From Ferruginibacter sp. (lineage in GTDB: Bacteria > Bacteroidota > Bacteroidia > Chitinophagales > Chitinophagaceae): a stretch of DNA of 64,000 bases. Both the position numbers and the translations under genes were made by a program. Below, piece by piece: positions 26,390 through 35,918 of the stretch (position 1 is its first letter; every line of letters begins with the position of its first letter). The notes beneath the pieces were generated by a model. That model was not told where the DNA came from. It saw only the letters and a list, made by a program, of their open reading frames with translations, and did no database searches. Where the stretch lies: positions 1 through 64,000 of the forward strand of contig JAHBTN010000018.1 in the NCBI GenBank assembly GCA_019638575.1, in the 5' to 3' direction.

Positions 26390-27811
26390 TTATGGGAATA
26401 TACCCAACTCGGCATAGCTGGTTGCCACTTTGTTGATGGCGCTTACATATGCTGCTGTACGCATATCGGGTATATCATCGTTGTTAAGCCATATATCCAT
26501 TATTTCACGGGTGGCTGCAATCATGGTTTCTTCTAATCCGCTGTGCACCAGGTCCACTTCATCGGCGCCATGCAGGATGATGGCTTTTTCTTCGGCGCCA
26601 ACTTTTTTACCGGTAAGGCTTTCAATTTCGTTTATGATTTTACCATTAAGGTTTTCGGTAAATCTTTTTTCCATGCGGCCATAACGCACATGGCTAAGGT
26701 TTTTTAGCCACTCAAAATAACTTACGGTAACACCGCCTGCATTCAGGTACATATCGGGTACGCATAAAATATTTTTCTTCAGGAAAATTTCATCAGCATC
26801 GGGTGTGCAGGGGCCGTTGGCGGCTTCACCAATTATTTTTGCTTTTACCCTGTCGGCATTTTCTTTAGTTATCACACTTTCAAGGGCGGCAGGTATTAAT
26901 ATATCGCATTCCATCTCCAGTGCATCGGTATTTTTTGCCAGGTTAGTGGCTCCGGGAAAATCAAGGATAGACCCTGTTTTTTGCCTGTGTAAAAACACTT
27001 CATGTTCATTTAAGCCGGCTGCGTTAAAAATAGCTCCTTCGTATTCGGCTAGTGCTATTACTTTAGCACCATGCTGCCTAAAGAACTGTGCACTGTGATA
27101 ACCCACGTTACCTAGTCCTTGTACTATTACTGTTTTACCTTCAATTCCTGTAGTAAGCCCAAGTTTTTTCATTACATCGGGCATGTTACAAACTTCTCTG
27201 ATACCATAAAAAACACCAAGGCCGGTGGCTTCTTTACGGCCACGTACGCCGCCCTGTGTTACTGGCTTTCCGGTAACACAGCCTGCAGCATCAATTTCGC
27301 CTGGCTTTAATGATGCATAGGTATCTACAATCCATGCCATCTCTCTTTCGCCGGTGCCATAATCAGGTGCAGGCACATCAATGCCCGGGCCAATAAAATT
27401 TTTCTTTACCAGTTCAGATGTATAACGTCGGGTAATTTTTTCAAGTTCATAAGGGCTGTATTTGCGGGGGTTTATTTTAATGCCGCCTTTACCGCCACCA
27501 AATGGCACATTCACTATGGCACATTTGTATGTCATCAGGCTTGCAAGCGCCATCACTTCGTCCTGGTTTACTTCATCACTAAAACGAATACCGCCTTTGC
27601 ATGGCGATTTGTGATGACTGTGTTGCACCCTGTATGCTTCAATTACTTCAATGGTACCATTATCTCTTTTAATGGGGAAACGCATACGGTAAACACTGTT
27701 ACAGGCTTTTATTTGCTCCAGTACACCAAGATCCCATTTGGTAAACTTGGCTGCCTTGTCAAAACTTCTTTCTACGTTTTCGAAGAAGGTGAATTCTTGT
27801 TTATCACTCAT
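26390..27811 (-). CDS. glutamate dehydrogenase (Glu/Leu/Phe/Val family)
   Basis: 473 residues. Catalyses reversible oxidative deamination of glutamate to 2-oxoglutarate and ammonia with NAD(P). The substrate domain contains [10 protein letters not shown] and the catalytic lysine segment [15 protein letters not shown] (Lys108), followed by VPAPDYGTG. The dinucleotide domain has the Rossmann motif [17 protein letters not shown] near residue 230. The C-terminal half reads [15 protein letters not shown], as expected. Length fits the Bacteroidota form; cofactor preference cannot be read safely. It lies 58 nt after ccmD on the same strand and may be read from the tdk-ccm transcript as well as from its own promoter. 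Confidence 0.94.
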   Translation of the reverse strand: MSDKQEFTFFENVERSFDKAAKFTKWDLGVLEQIKACNSVYRMRFPIKRDNGTIEVIEAYRVQHSHHKSPCKGGIRFSDEVNQDEVMALASLMTYKCAIVNVPFGGGKGGIKINPRKYSPYELEKITRRYTSELVKKNFIGPGIDVPAPDYGTGEREMAWIVDTYASLKPGEIDAAGCVTGKPVTQGGVRGRKEATGLGVFYGIREVCNMPDVMKKLGLTTGIEGKTVIVQGLGNVGYHSAQFFRQHGAKVIALAEYEGAIFNAAGLNEHEVFLHRQKTGSILDFPGATNLAKNTDALEMECDILIPAALESVITKENADRVKAKIIGEAANGPCTPDADEIFLKKNILCVPDMYLNAGGVTVSYFEWLKNLSHVRYGRMEKRFTENLNGKIINEIESLTGKKVGAEEKAIILHGADEVDLVHSGLEETMIAATREIMDIWLNNDDIPDMRTAAYVSAINKVATSYAELGIFP

Positions 27812-27869
27812 AAAAATTGTTTTATTATTTACAATCGTTAGTTGGGAATTTATATAGCAATATTAAAAA

Positions 27870-28094
27870 CTATTCTTTATTTTTTTCAAGTCGGGTTATC
27901 TTTCTATCTAATAAAAATACATAGATAAACAAGCCTATTAAAATGGTGAGGCAAACTGCAACTACCACGTAAATTTTTCCGTTACTCCGCATTACATCTG
28001 CCATATCAGGTTGTGATGTGCCTTGTGCAAATGAAATGGCAGTACAGCATAAACAGGCTACAAGTAACTGCAACTTACGTACTATCTTAATCAT
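27870..28094 (-). CDS. CcmD-family protein
   Basis: 74 residues. It has a signal-like first segment (LQLLVACLCCTAISFAQ) and one transmembrane helix (IYVVVAVCLTILIGLFIYVF) followed by a short basic tail, KITRLEKNKE. CcmD is the small membrane partner of CcmC and the CcmAB transporter in system I cytochrome c maturation. Its start overlaps the end of the CcmC gene by 8 nt, which supports the assignment despite the low sequence information in so short a protein. Confidence 0.78.
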   Translation of the reverse strand: MIKIVRKLQLLVACLCCTAISFAQGTSQPDMADVMRSNGKIYVVVAVCLTILIGLFIYVFLLDRKITRLEKNKE

Positions 28095-28785
28095 GTAACA
28101 ACGTTTTATCTTTAATCAATTGTAACCTAATCTTTAATGTGGTTATCCAAACACCTAATAATGCCCATCCTATGATGGCAGGATAAAACACCAAGCGTAG
28201 CCTACCATCAATATCTTTAAAATTTAAAGCAGGATTGCCGCTTTCACTACCAGGTGAGCCGGGGTGTAAACTACCTACCAGCCGGGGTATTATCCATATA
28301 CTTGGAAACAGCATGGCAAAAGCAAAAATATTATAAACAGCGCTAACCCTTGCCTTTTTATCCATATCGGTGAAAGAACCACGTAAAACAAAGTAGGCGC
28401 CATAAATTAACAAGGCAATGGCTGCACCAATCAGTTTGGGTTCTCTTAAAATATTTCCAAGCGACTGGCTTTGGTCGGTAACCCAGGTATAATTGGCCCA
28501 AATGGTACCGGTGGCGTAACCCAGTATCCCAAAAAACGAACCAACAGCAGCATATTGATGAGCATAAATATCGTTGCGTAAATTAAATCCACGCAGGTAT
28601 TTTATGCTGTACACAAAACTGGTACTAAATAAAATCATCATACCAAACCACATGCACACATGAAAATATAAATTTCTAATTGTTTCGTTAAGAATAAATA
28701 AACGAGGTACATCTAATAAAAAACCTCCCACAATGGTATAAACCAGTAAAAGAAAGGATAATATTTTCCACCAGTTTTTCTGCAA
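28087..28785 (-). CDS. ccmC: CcmC-like haem handling protein (CcmC/CcsA family)
   Basis: 232 residues with about six transmembrane helices. CcmC loads haem onto CcmE for cytochrome c maturation. The first haem-ligand region is visible as NLYFHVCMWFGMM (His42) and the second as VGSLHPGS near residue 182. Between them, where a tryptophan-rich WWD motif is expected, the sequence is TIWANYTWVTDQSQSLG with only two Trp and apparently extra residues, an unusual form. Helices before and after this site, such as LIGAAIALLIYGAYFVLRGS, are normal, so a frameshift is unlikely. It lies 78 nt after ccmB and overlaps ccmD by 8 nt. Confidence 0.85.
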   Translation of the reverse strand: MQKNWWKILSFLLLVYTIVGGFLLDVPRLFILNETIRNLYFHVCMWFGMMILFSTSFVYSIKYLRGFNLRNDIYAHQYAAVGSFFGILGYATGTIWANYTWVTDQSQSLGNILREPKLIGAAIALLIYGAYFVLRGSFTDMDKKARVSAVYNIFAFAMLFPSIWIIPRLVGSLHPGSPGSESGNPALNFKDIDGRLRLVFYPAIIGWALLGVWITTLKIRLQLIKDKTLLHD

Positions 28786-28863
28786 TCAAAAAAAGGGTTT
28801 AATTGAGCAGCAAAGTTAGGGTAATCACTATCAAAGAATAAAAAAATATTGCTTTTTATATCA

Positions 28864-29520
28864 TCATTCTTTCCATAAATATGGAAAAAGGATTACCGAC
28901 ATGGCAATAACTAAAATATCTAAACCAATAATTAAAGCCATTAGCTGCATTACAGCACCTTGTTTAAATATTTCTGCAAATGCAGTTTTGCTTAATCGTA
29001 TTAATAATAATAACTGCGGAAGTATTACCGGGAAACCCAGTATGGCTATCAAGGCTGCATTTTGCTGTGCCTTGGCTGCAATGGCGCTCATTAAAGTAAA
29101 TACAATGCTGATGCTGCTGCCTCCTAACAGTACGATACCGGTAAATAATAAAAAATTGTTTAACGGGTTGGTTAAAAATGCAGAAAAGAGCATTAATGTA
29201 AGCAGGCTCATCACTGTCATCAGCAATATATTGTATATCATTTTTGCTATGATGAACTCAACAGGCGAAGTAATTGAATAAAAATAAAGCATACGCCCCT
29301 TGTTTTCCTGCAAAAAACTTTTTGCTACAGCATTTACACACACAAATAAAAGTATTACCCAAAATAATCCGTTCCAAATATTTGCATCGGGTTTATCGAT
29401 AGAAAGGTATAATACAAAAATGGTGGCAGCTATGTATAATAAGATACCATAAAAAGTATGTTTTTGCCTAAGCTCAAGCAAAATATCTTTTTTAAGTAAT
29501 GCTATTATTCTTTTGTACAT
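28864..29520 (-). CDS. ccmB: CcmB haem exporter membrane subunit
   Basis: 218 residues with six predicted transmembrane helices. The start ALLKKDILLELRQKHTFYGI is the conserved cytoplasmic N-terminus of CcmB, the permease half of the CcmAB ABC transporter that helps release holo-CcmE. The GMMS-type central region is present as NAVAKSFLQENKGRMLYFY and later TALMSAIAAKAQ-like sequence. The ATPase gene ccmA, and ccmE/F, are not in the window. It is encoded 18 nt after thymidine kinase on the same strand, with CcmC and CcmD downstream. Confidence 0.87.
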   Translation of the reverse strand: MYKRIIALLKKDILLELRQKHTFYGILLYIAATIFVLYLSIDKPDANIWNGLFWVILLFVCVNAVAKSFLQENKGRMLYFYSITSPVEFIIAKMIYNILLMTVMSLLTLMLFSAFLTNPLNNFLLFTGIVLLGGSSISIVFTLMSAIAAKAQQNAALIAILGFPVILPQLLLLIRLSKTAFAEIFKQGAVMQLMALIIGLDILVIAMSVILFPYLWKE

Positions 29521-29538
29521 AATAACAGGATGTATCGT

Positions 29539-30108
29539 TTAATTCTTTTCCTGGGCACAATGCCTGCACCTGGGTTCGTAAATATCTTTTTCGCCCAATA
29601 ATACCTGCGGGCCTTCGGCAATTTTTCGGTAACTGATATTAGCAATATTGCCACACTTAACACAAATGGCGTGTAATTTGGTAATATAATCGGCTTTTGC
29701 AAGTAAATTGGGCATTTGCCCAAATGCATTGCCCAGGTAATCCATATCAAGCCCGGCCACAATCACCCGTATGCCACGAAGTGCAAGCTGCTCACATACA
29801 TTGCTTATCTCGCTGTCAAAAAACTGTGCTTCGTCAATACCTACCACATCTACATCCTGCGCCAGCAATAAAATTGTTTGTGAACTTTCAACCGGGGTTG
29901 ATGCTATGGCATTGGTATCGTGGCTTACTATTTTTACTTCATCATAACGTACATCAATAGCCGGTTTAAAAATCTCTACTTTTAAATTAGCAATTTTTAC
30001 CCTTTTTAACCTGCGTATCAATTCCTCGGTTTTGCCACTGAACATACTGCCGCAAATCACTTCAATCCATCCACGCCTTTCTCCTTTTAAATTTGGTTCT
30101 ATAAACAT
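29539..30108 (-). CDS. tdk: thymidine kinase
   Basis: 189 residues, normal for the type II (TK1-like) enzyme, which phosphorylates thymidine with ATP in nucleotide salvage. The Walker A motif is [10 protein letters not shown] (Lys26), the Walker B-like segment is [12 protein letters not shown], and the lasso/zinc region has CVKCGN near residue 153 and CRHCAQ at the end, giving four cysteines for zinc. The terminal lysine-rich tail is short. It is the first gene of a minus-strand run tdk-ccmB-ccmC-ccmD. Confidence 0.95.
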   Translation of the reverse strand: MFIEPNLKGERRGWIEVICGSMFSGKTEELIRRLKRVKIANLKVEIFKPAIDVRYDEVKIVSHDTNAIASTPVESSQTILLLAQDVDVVGIDEAQFFDSEISNVCEQLALRGIRVIVAGLDMDYLGNAFGQMPNLLAKADYITKLHAICVKCGNIANISYRKIAEGPQVLLGEKDIYEPRCRHCAQEKN

Positions 30109-30209
30109 TTAAGTATTTTTTTTAAGAATCTGTTAGTAACTTAGAGTTTCAGGCATGGTTGTTTTAAACATGCCCCATTTGGTACGGGCATCAAAAGTAT
30201 AATAATATC

Positions 30210-30965
30210 ATGGAAAGAGTGGAGACACTCCTTAAAAAATTACTAGACCAGTTTTCAGAAAAAGCTTCTCCAGGGCAGCTACTGCTTACTGTTCAAATGT
30301 TACAGGCAGAACTACAGCATCTGCAGACAGGTAATGCATCTGCAGTTAATAATGATACTGTGGCTGTAACTATTTCGGCTATGCCGGCAAATCATACTTT
30401 GACCGAACCTGCAACGAAAAATAAAGATGAAGAAAAAATAGTAGAAGTGCTTCAGGTGAACGAAGCAGAGTTAGAAGCCGAACTGGAAGAGATAAAAAGA
30501 AATGCCGAAGCAATACAAAAGATAAGTGTGCAAAATAAACCTCATATTATTTTTGATACGGGTGATGATATTCCTACACTTACCCACCAGCAAAAGCCAT
30601 TTGTAAAAACTACACCGGCAACCGATAGAAAAGAATTAAACGATACCATTAATGAAAGCCATCATACTTCATTAAACGAAAGGCTTAAACAATCTAAAAT
30701 TGATTTAGGCGATACACTTACAGAAGTGCCCATCAGGGATTTAAAAAAAGCCATTGGTGTAAACGACCGTTTTTTATTCATCAATGAATTATTCAGGGGC
30801 GACGAAGCAGTTTATGAAAGAAGCATTAAAACCATCAATAATTTTTCAATTTTTGCCGAGGCCGAGTATTGGATACAAAGAGAATTAAAAGTGAAAAACG
30901 GGTGGGACGATAATGATGAAATGGTAAAGCAATTTTATCAGCTTGTTAAGAGGCGTTTTTCATAA
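30210..30965 (+). CDS. conserved hypothetical cytosolic protein
   Basis: 251 residues, not recognised by function. The N-terminal two thirds (1-165) is low-complexity and charged, rich in Glu and Asn, with a helical ELEAELEEIKRNAEAIQKI segment. The C-terminal ~85 residues are compact and well conserved in Bacteroidota: IRDLKKAIGVNDRFLFINE, RGDEAVYERSIKTINNF and EAEYWIQRELKVKNGWDD. There is no signal peptide or membrane segment. The last 28 nt overlap the end of the convergent waaA gene. Confidence 0.68.
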   Translation: MERVETLLKKLLDQFSEKASPGQLLLTVQMLQAELQHLQTGNASAVNNDTVAVTISAMPANHTLTEPATKNKDEEKIVEVLQVNEAELEAELEEIKRNAEAIQKISVQNKPHIIFDTGDDIPTLTHQQKPFVKTTPATDRKELNDTINESHHTSLNERLKQSKIDLGDTLTEVPIRDLKKAIGVNDRFLFINELFRGDEAVYERSIKTINNFSIFAEAEYWIQRELKVKNGWDDNDEMVKQFYQLVKRRFS

Positions 30966-32200
30966 ATAAACTGTAATATTTTTTTTGAAGCCCCTGCATG
31001 TTCTGTTACATAATTTTTTGCAGCTTCTCCTTTTAGCCGGCAGATAGTTTCATCATCCAATAAATTTTTTAAAACAGCATCCAGTTTAACCGGGCCATCA
31101 ATACTAATGCCGCCCCCGGCTTGTAATAACCCCAGCGCTTCATCAAATTTTTCGTACACGGGGCCAAAAACCACCGGCTTGCCATATACAGCCGCTTCCA
31201 GTACATTGTGTACCCCATCGGCACCAAAGCCGCCACCCACATAAGTTACAGTTGCATATTTATAAATGCGTGAAAGCATACCAACATTATCTATTATAAG
31301 TACATGCGGTAATGTTGCATTAAATGTTGCCAACTGTAACTGAGAATATAAAATAGATTTTGGGAATTCGTCTTTTACATTGCTGATATTTTCTTTATCA
31401 ATTTCGTGCGGCGCTATAATGAATTTAATACCCGGGTTGGTATTGATAAAATGCAACAGTTCTATTTCATCTTCTTCCCAGGTGCTGCCGGCAACAACTA
31501 CTTTATCTGTGCCGCAAAATTCTTCTATGAATGGTACAGGAACATAATTTTCAGATATTTCCAGTACACGGTCAAAACGGGTATCACCATTGATGTTTAC
31601 GTTATCATCATAACCAAGCTGTTTTAATAATTCTTTCGAATCCTCATTTTGTACAAAAAAATGTGTAAACGATGATAGCATAATTCGCCAAATTTGGCCA
31701 TACCATTTAAAGAAGGGCTGGCTATCTCTAAATATACCTGATACCAATATGGTGGGGATGTTTCGTTTTTTAAGTTCATGCAAATAATAAAACCAATATT
31801 CGTATTTAACCCAAAGTACCAGGCAGGGGTTTACCGCATCTAAAAATTTTTTTGCATGCAGTGCTGAATCCATAGGCAGGTAAAAAACATAATCTGCACC
31901 TTTATAATCTTTCATTACTTCGTAACCCGACGGAGAAAAAAAACTAAGAATAATGCTTTGCTGAGGATAATTTTTTCTTATCTCTTCCAGCAAAGGCCTG
32001 CCTTGTTCAAATTCGCCCAGGCTGGCACAATGCATCCATACCGGCCGCCCTTGTATTTCTTTTATTTTACTGTTTATTTCAGAAAAAATATTTTTACGCC
32101 CCTTTACCCACTTTGCAGCTTTGCTGTTCCAAAATGAAGCAACCTGCACACCCGAAGCATACAACTGCAGGAATATATTGTATAGAACTTTACTCATCAT
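30938..32200 (-). CDS. waaA: 3-deoxy-D-manno-octulosonic acid (Kdo) transferase
   Basis: 420 residues. WaaA transfers Kdo from CMP-Kdo to lipid A precursor on the inner face of the inner membrane. It has the membrane-associated start YNIFLQLYASGVQVASFW, the catalytic Glu in WMHCASLGEFEQGRPLL, and the C-terminal GT-B nucleotide-binding segment FGADGVHNVLEAAVYGKPVVFGP (given here in parts: GGGFGADGVHNVLEAA). Length is as usual for the family. It ends 28 nt inside the convergent hypothetical gene. It shows that the organism makes Kdo-containing lipopolysaccharide; the heptose kinase gene at 42302 fits this. Confidence 0.93.
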   Translation of the reverse strand: MMSKVLYNIFLQLYASGVQVASFWNSKAAKWVKGRKNIFSEINSKIKEIQGRPVWMHCASLGEFEQGRPLLEEIRKNYPQQSIILSFFSPSGYEVMKDYKGADYVFYLPMDSALHAKKFLDAVNPCLVLWVKYEYWFYYLHELKKRNIPTILVSGIFRDSQPFFKWYGQIWRIMLSSFTHFFVQNEDSKELLKQLGYDDNVNINGDTRFDRVLEISENYVPVPFIEEFCGTDKVVVAGSTWEEDEIELLHFINTNPGIKFIIAPHEIDKENISNVKDEFPKSILYSQLQLATFNATLPHVLIIDNVGMLSRIYKYATVTYVGGGFGADGVHNVLEAAVYGKPVVFGPVYEKFDEALGLLQAGGGISIDGPVKLDAVLKNLLDDETICRLKGEAAKNYVTEHAGASKKILQFIYEKRLLTS

Positions 32201-32309
32201 TAATTTGTAACAAAACTATATAAAAAAGCGTAGCAGATTTTGTGCTTAATTAAAAGGAAGAATACAATTCAATTAAAATGTTTTATGTAATACCTGCTTA
32301 AACCTCACT

Positions 32310-32340
32310 TTTGTGAACTGACTGCCGAATCTTATCTTTG
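32310..32340 (+). promoter_or_regulatory. consensus promoter of the nucleotide-sugar operon
   Basis: TTTG at 32310-32313, 19-nt spacer, TATCTTTG at 32333-32340: a full consensus match. The first gene starts 19 nt after the -7 element, giving a leader of only about 12-15 nt. Confidence 0.8.
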
Positions 32341-32359
32341 CCACGCAAAAAATTAATAT

Positions 32360-33490
32360 ATGAGGCCTTTACAAATGGTTGACACCAAAACGCAATACTT
32401 AGCTATAAAAAAAGAGGTAGATGCGGCCGTGATAGAGGTAATGGAAAGCTCTATGTTCATTGGCGGTAAAGTGGTGAACGGGTTTGCAGATAACCTGGCT
32501 AAATACCATGGCAGTAAACATTGCATACCATCTGCAAACGGTACCGATGCGTTACAAATTGCCATGATGGCGCTTGGATTACAACCGGGCGATGAAGTAA
32601 TTACTCCTTCATTTACATATATAGCAACTGTGGAAGTTGCCGCCCTGCTAAATATAAAACCAATATTTGTAGAGGTAGACCCCAAAACTTTTTGTATTGA
32701 TGCAGCAGCAATTGAAAAAGCTATTACTCCAAAAACAAAAGCTATAGTGCCGGTACATCTTTATGGGCAGGCTGCCGATATGGAAAAGATTATGGATATT
32801 GCCAACAGGCATCATTTGTATGTGATAGAAGATAACGCACAGGCCATAGGTTGTAATTATACTTTTAGTGATGGAAGGGTGAAAAAAACAGGAACAATTG
32901 GACATATAGGCTGCACATCTTTTTATCCATCAAAAAACCTGGGCGCTTTTGGCGATGGCGGCGCCATGTTTACCGATGACGATGACATCGCCAGCAAGCT
33001 GCGTATGATAGCATCGCACGGGCAAAGCAAAAGATATTACCACGATGTGGTTGGCTGCAACAGCCGGCTTGATGCTATGCAGGCAGCCATACTGGATATA
33101 AAATTAAAACACCTGGATAATTACATTGCTGCAAGAAGAAAAGCTGCAGATTTTTACGATAATGCTTTTGCAGATAATAAACATATCACTATTCCGTTTA
33201 GAGCTGGCAACAATACGCATGTTTTTCATCAATACACTTTGCAGTTGAATGATGTAAACAGGGATGCATTAAGCAGTTTTTTAACTGAGCAGGGAATACC
33301 TAATATGATTTATTATCCTGTTCCGGCACATCGCCAAAAAATGTTTGATGCATTTGGAGGCAGCAATTATAACCTGCCGGTAACCGACTGGTTAACGGAA
33401 AGGGTGATATCGTTGCCCATTCACACCGAACTTGATGATGAACAGCAAACATTCATAGCAGGCAAAGTTTTGGAATTTGTAAACAGGTGA
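32360..33490 (+). CDS. DegT/DnrJ/EryC1/StrS sugar aminotransferase
   Basis: 376 residues, fold-type I PLP enzyme that aminates a keto-sugar nucleotide. Signatures are SANGTDALQIAMMALGLQPGDE, here split as NGTDALQIAMMALGL and GDEVITPSFTY, then VPVHLYGQAADM and the PLP-lysine segment SFYPSKNLGAFGDGG. The substrate cannot be read; a UDP-3-keto- or dTDP-4-keto-sugar is likely given the neighbours. It is the first gene of a seven-gene run on the plus strand, 36 nt before ugd, and lies just behind a consensus promoter. Confidence 0.9.
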   Translation: MRPLQMVDTKTQYLAIKKEVDAAVIEVMESSMFIGGKVVNGFADNLAKYHGSKHCIPSANGTDALQIAMMALGLQPGDEVITPSFTYIATVEVAALLNIKPIFVEVDPKTFCIDAAAIEKAITPKTKAIVPVHLYGQAADMEKIMDIANRHHLYVIEDNAQAIGCNYTFSDGRVKKTGTIGHIGCTSFYPSKNLGAFGDGGAMFTDDDDIASKLRMIASHGQSKRYYHDVVGCNSRLDAMQAAILDIKLKHLDNYIAARRKAADFYDNAFADNKHITIPFRAGNNTHVFHQYTLQLNDVNRDALSSFLTEQGIPNMIYYPVPAHRQKMFDAFGGSNYNLPVTDWLTERVISLPIHTELDDEQQTFIAGKVLEFVNR

Positions 33491-33526
33491 TTAATATTTA
33501 AAAAATTTTTCCCAAAAGGATAGAGT

Positions 33527-34840
33527 ATGAAAATTGCAGTAATAGGAACAGGATATGTAGGATTGGTAACAGGTACCTGCTTTGCTGAAACCGGCAATAC
33601 GGTTACTTGTGTGGATATTGATGTAAGCAAGATTGAGAAACTTACTTCGGGTAAACTTACCATATATGAACCCGGGCTGGAGAAAATATTTATTCGTAAC
33701 CAAAAAGAAAACCGCCTGCATTTTACCACATCACTTACAGATGGTATAAACGGTGCACAGGTTATTTTCCTGGCATTGCCTACGCCGCCGGGCGAAGATG
33801 GCAGCGCCGATTTGAAATACATATTAAAAGTGGCTGATGATTTAGGTAAGATTATAAAAGATTATGTAATCATCATCGATAAAAGTACAGTGCCGGTTGG
33901 TACAGCTGATAAGGTGCATGCTGCAGTAGCAAAAAATGCAACTGTTGATTTTGATATCGTATCTAACCCCGAATTTTTACGGGAAGGCGTAGCCGTAGAT
34001 GATTTTATGAAGCCGGATAGGGTGGTGATTGGCACCACATCGGAAAAGGCTAAAAAAATACTCAACGAATTATACCAACCCTTTGTACGACAGGGCAACC
34101 CCATTATTTACATGGATGAAAAAAGCGCCGAGTTAACCAAATATGCTGCCAATTCGTTTTTAGCCACCAAGATTACTTTTATGAACGAGATTGCCAACCT
34201 GTGCGAAAAATTTGGTGCCGATGTGGATATGGTGCGTAAAGGTATTGGCAGCGATGAACGTATTGGAAGAAGATTTCTTTTTCCGGGTATTGGATATGGC
34301 GGCAGTTGTTTTCCAAAGGATGTACAGGCATTGGCAAAATCGGCCAAAGATGTTGATTACGATTTTAAAATTCTGGAAGCTGTAATGGAGATTAATGCAA
34401 AACAAAAAATGCATCTTATTCCAAAAATAAAATCATATTTTAATAACGATTTAAAGAATAAAAAAATAGCAGTATGGGGGTTGGCATTTAAGCCAAATAC
34501 AGATGATATACGTGAAGCCCCGGCCCTTACAATCATTGATGAACTGCTGGCAACAGGGGCTAATATTAGCGCATACGATCCCGAGGCGATGAGTAATGTA
34601 AAAGCATTACTTGGCAATGCGATACAATTTACCGATCATCAATACGAAGCCTTGCAGGATGCCGATGCATTGCTGATTGCAACTGAATGGAGCGAATTCA
34701 GGACTCCCGATTTCAATAGAATCATCAGCCTGCTTAAAAACAAAGTGATTTTTGACGGCAGGAATTTATTTGATTTGCAGAAGATGGAAGAAATGGGTTT
34801 TCATTATATAAGTGTGGGAAGAAGAGCTATTAAACCTTAA
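33527..34840 (+). CDS. ugd: UDP-glucose 6-dehydrogenase
   Basis: 437 residues. Oxidises UDP-glucose to UDP-glucuronate with two NAD. The N-terminal Rossmann motif is MKIAVIGTGYVGLVTG; then come FLALPTPPGEDGSAD, DKSTVPVGTADKV, SNPEFLREGVAVDDF and the catalytic Cys segment PGIGYGGSCFPKDVQAL near residue 258. Lys in ELTKYAANSFLA is the usual active-site lysine. It is followed after 17 nt by a UDP-glucuronate decarboxylase-like gene, which would use its product to make UDP-xylose. Confidence 0.95.
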   Translation: MKIAVIGTGYVGLVTGTCFAETGNTVTCVDIDVSKIEKLTSGKLTIYEPGLEKIFIRNQKENRLHFTTSLTDGINGAQVIFLALPTPPGEDGSADLKYILKVADDLGKIIKDYVIIIDKSTVPVGTADKVHAAVAKNATVDFDIVSNPEFLREGVAVDDFMKPDRVVIGTTSEKAKKILNELYQPFVRQGNPIIYMDEKSAELTKYAANSFLATKITFMNEIANLCEKFGADVDMVRKGIGSDERIGRRFLFPGIGYGGSCFPKDVQALAKSAKDVDYDFKILEAVMEINAKQKMHLIPKIKSYFNNDLKNKKIAVWGLAFKPNTDDIREAPALTIIDELLATGANISAYDPEAMSNVKALLGNAIQFTDHQYEALQDADALLIATEWSEFRTPDFNRIISLLKNKVIFDGRNLFDLQKMEEMGFHYISVGRRAIKP

Positions 34841-34857
34841 ACTTTTAAATTTTTTCT

Positions 34858-35841
34858 GTGGCAACAAAAAAAATTTTAATTACCGGCGCTGCAGGTTTCC
34901 TGGGATCGCACCTTTGCGACCGCTTTATAAATGAAGGCAACCGGGTAATTGGCATGGATAACCTCATCACCGGCGATTTAAAAAATATTGAACACCTTTT
35001 TAAATTAAAAGAGTTTGAATTTTACCATCACGATGTTTCAAAATTCATACACGTTACAGGGCCGCTTGATTATATCCTGCATTTTGCATCGCCTGCCAGC
35101 CCTATTGATTATTTAAAAATACCTATCCAAACTTTAAAAGTAAGTTCATTAGGTACACATAATTGCCTGGGTTTGGCTAAAGCAAAAAATGCAAGGATTC
35201 TTGTAGCATCCACCAGCGAAGTGTATGGCGATCCTTTAGTGCATCCGCAAACAGAAGATTACTGGGGTAATGTAAACCCCGTTGGCCCAAGAGGAGTGTA
35301 TGACGAAGCCAAACGATTTATGGAAGCCATCACCATGGCATATCATACTTTTCATCATGTAGAAACAAGAATTGTAAGGATATTTAACACGTATGGCCCA
35401 CGAATGCGATTGAACGATGGCCGGGCCTTACCTGCATTTATTGGGCAAGCACTGCGTGGCGAAGACCTTACTGTTTTTGGCGATGGCAGCCAAACACGTA
35501 GTTTTTGTTATGTAGATGATTTGGTGGAAGGTATTTACCGCTTGCTGATGAGCGATTATGCACAACCAGTTAATGTGGGTAACCCCGATGAAATTTCGTT
35601 GCTTGACTTTGCCAACGAAATAATTAAACTTACCGGTACCAAACAAAAAATTGTATTTAAAGATTTACCAACCGACGATCCAAAACAAAGAAAACCCGAT
35701 ATCAGTAAAGCAAAAGAATTGTTAGGATGGGAGCCCAAAGTTTCAAGAGCCGAAGGGCTGAAAATAACGTATGAGTATTTTAAAAGTTTACCTAAAGAAG
35801 AATTGAATAAACTGCCAAAGCAGTTTTACAGCGATAAATAA
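34858..35841 (+). CDS. UDP-glucuronate decarboxylase (UDP-xylose synthase)-like SDR enzyme
   Basis: 327 residues from a GTG start at 34858; no ATG fits, since the NAD-binding motif [16 protein letters not shown] begins only seven residues in. Extended SDR signatures are [22 protein letters not shown] and the YDEAKR active-site Tyr-Lys (in [12 protein letters not shown]), all typical of UXS. The C-terminal part has [21 protein letters not shown]. It would convert UDP-glucuronate, made by the upstream dehydrogenase, to UDP-xylose. The pathway pairing is inference from the gene order and family. Confidence 0.9.
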   Translation: MATKKILITGAAGFLGSHLCDRFINEGNRVIGMDNLITGDLKNIEHLFKLKEFEFYHHDVSKFIHVTGPLDYILHFASPASPIDYLKIPIQTLKVSSLGTHNCLGLAKAKNARILVASTSEVYGDPLVHPQTEDYWGNVNPVGPRGVYDEAKRFMEAITMAYHTFHHVETRIVRIFNTYGPRMRLNDGRALPAFIGQALRGEDLTVFGDGSQTRSFCYVDDLVEGIYRLLMSDYAQPVNVGNPDEISLLDFANEIIKLTGTKQKIVFKDLPTDDPKQRKPDISKAKELLGWEPKVSRAEGLKITYEYFKSLPKEELNKLPKQFYSDK

Positions 35842-35918
35842 CTTTGTAATAATCTAAAAAAATTATAACCTGTTACTGTATAATAATGTACAAACAGGTA
35901 AAAGCAGAAATAATAATT

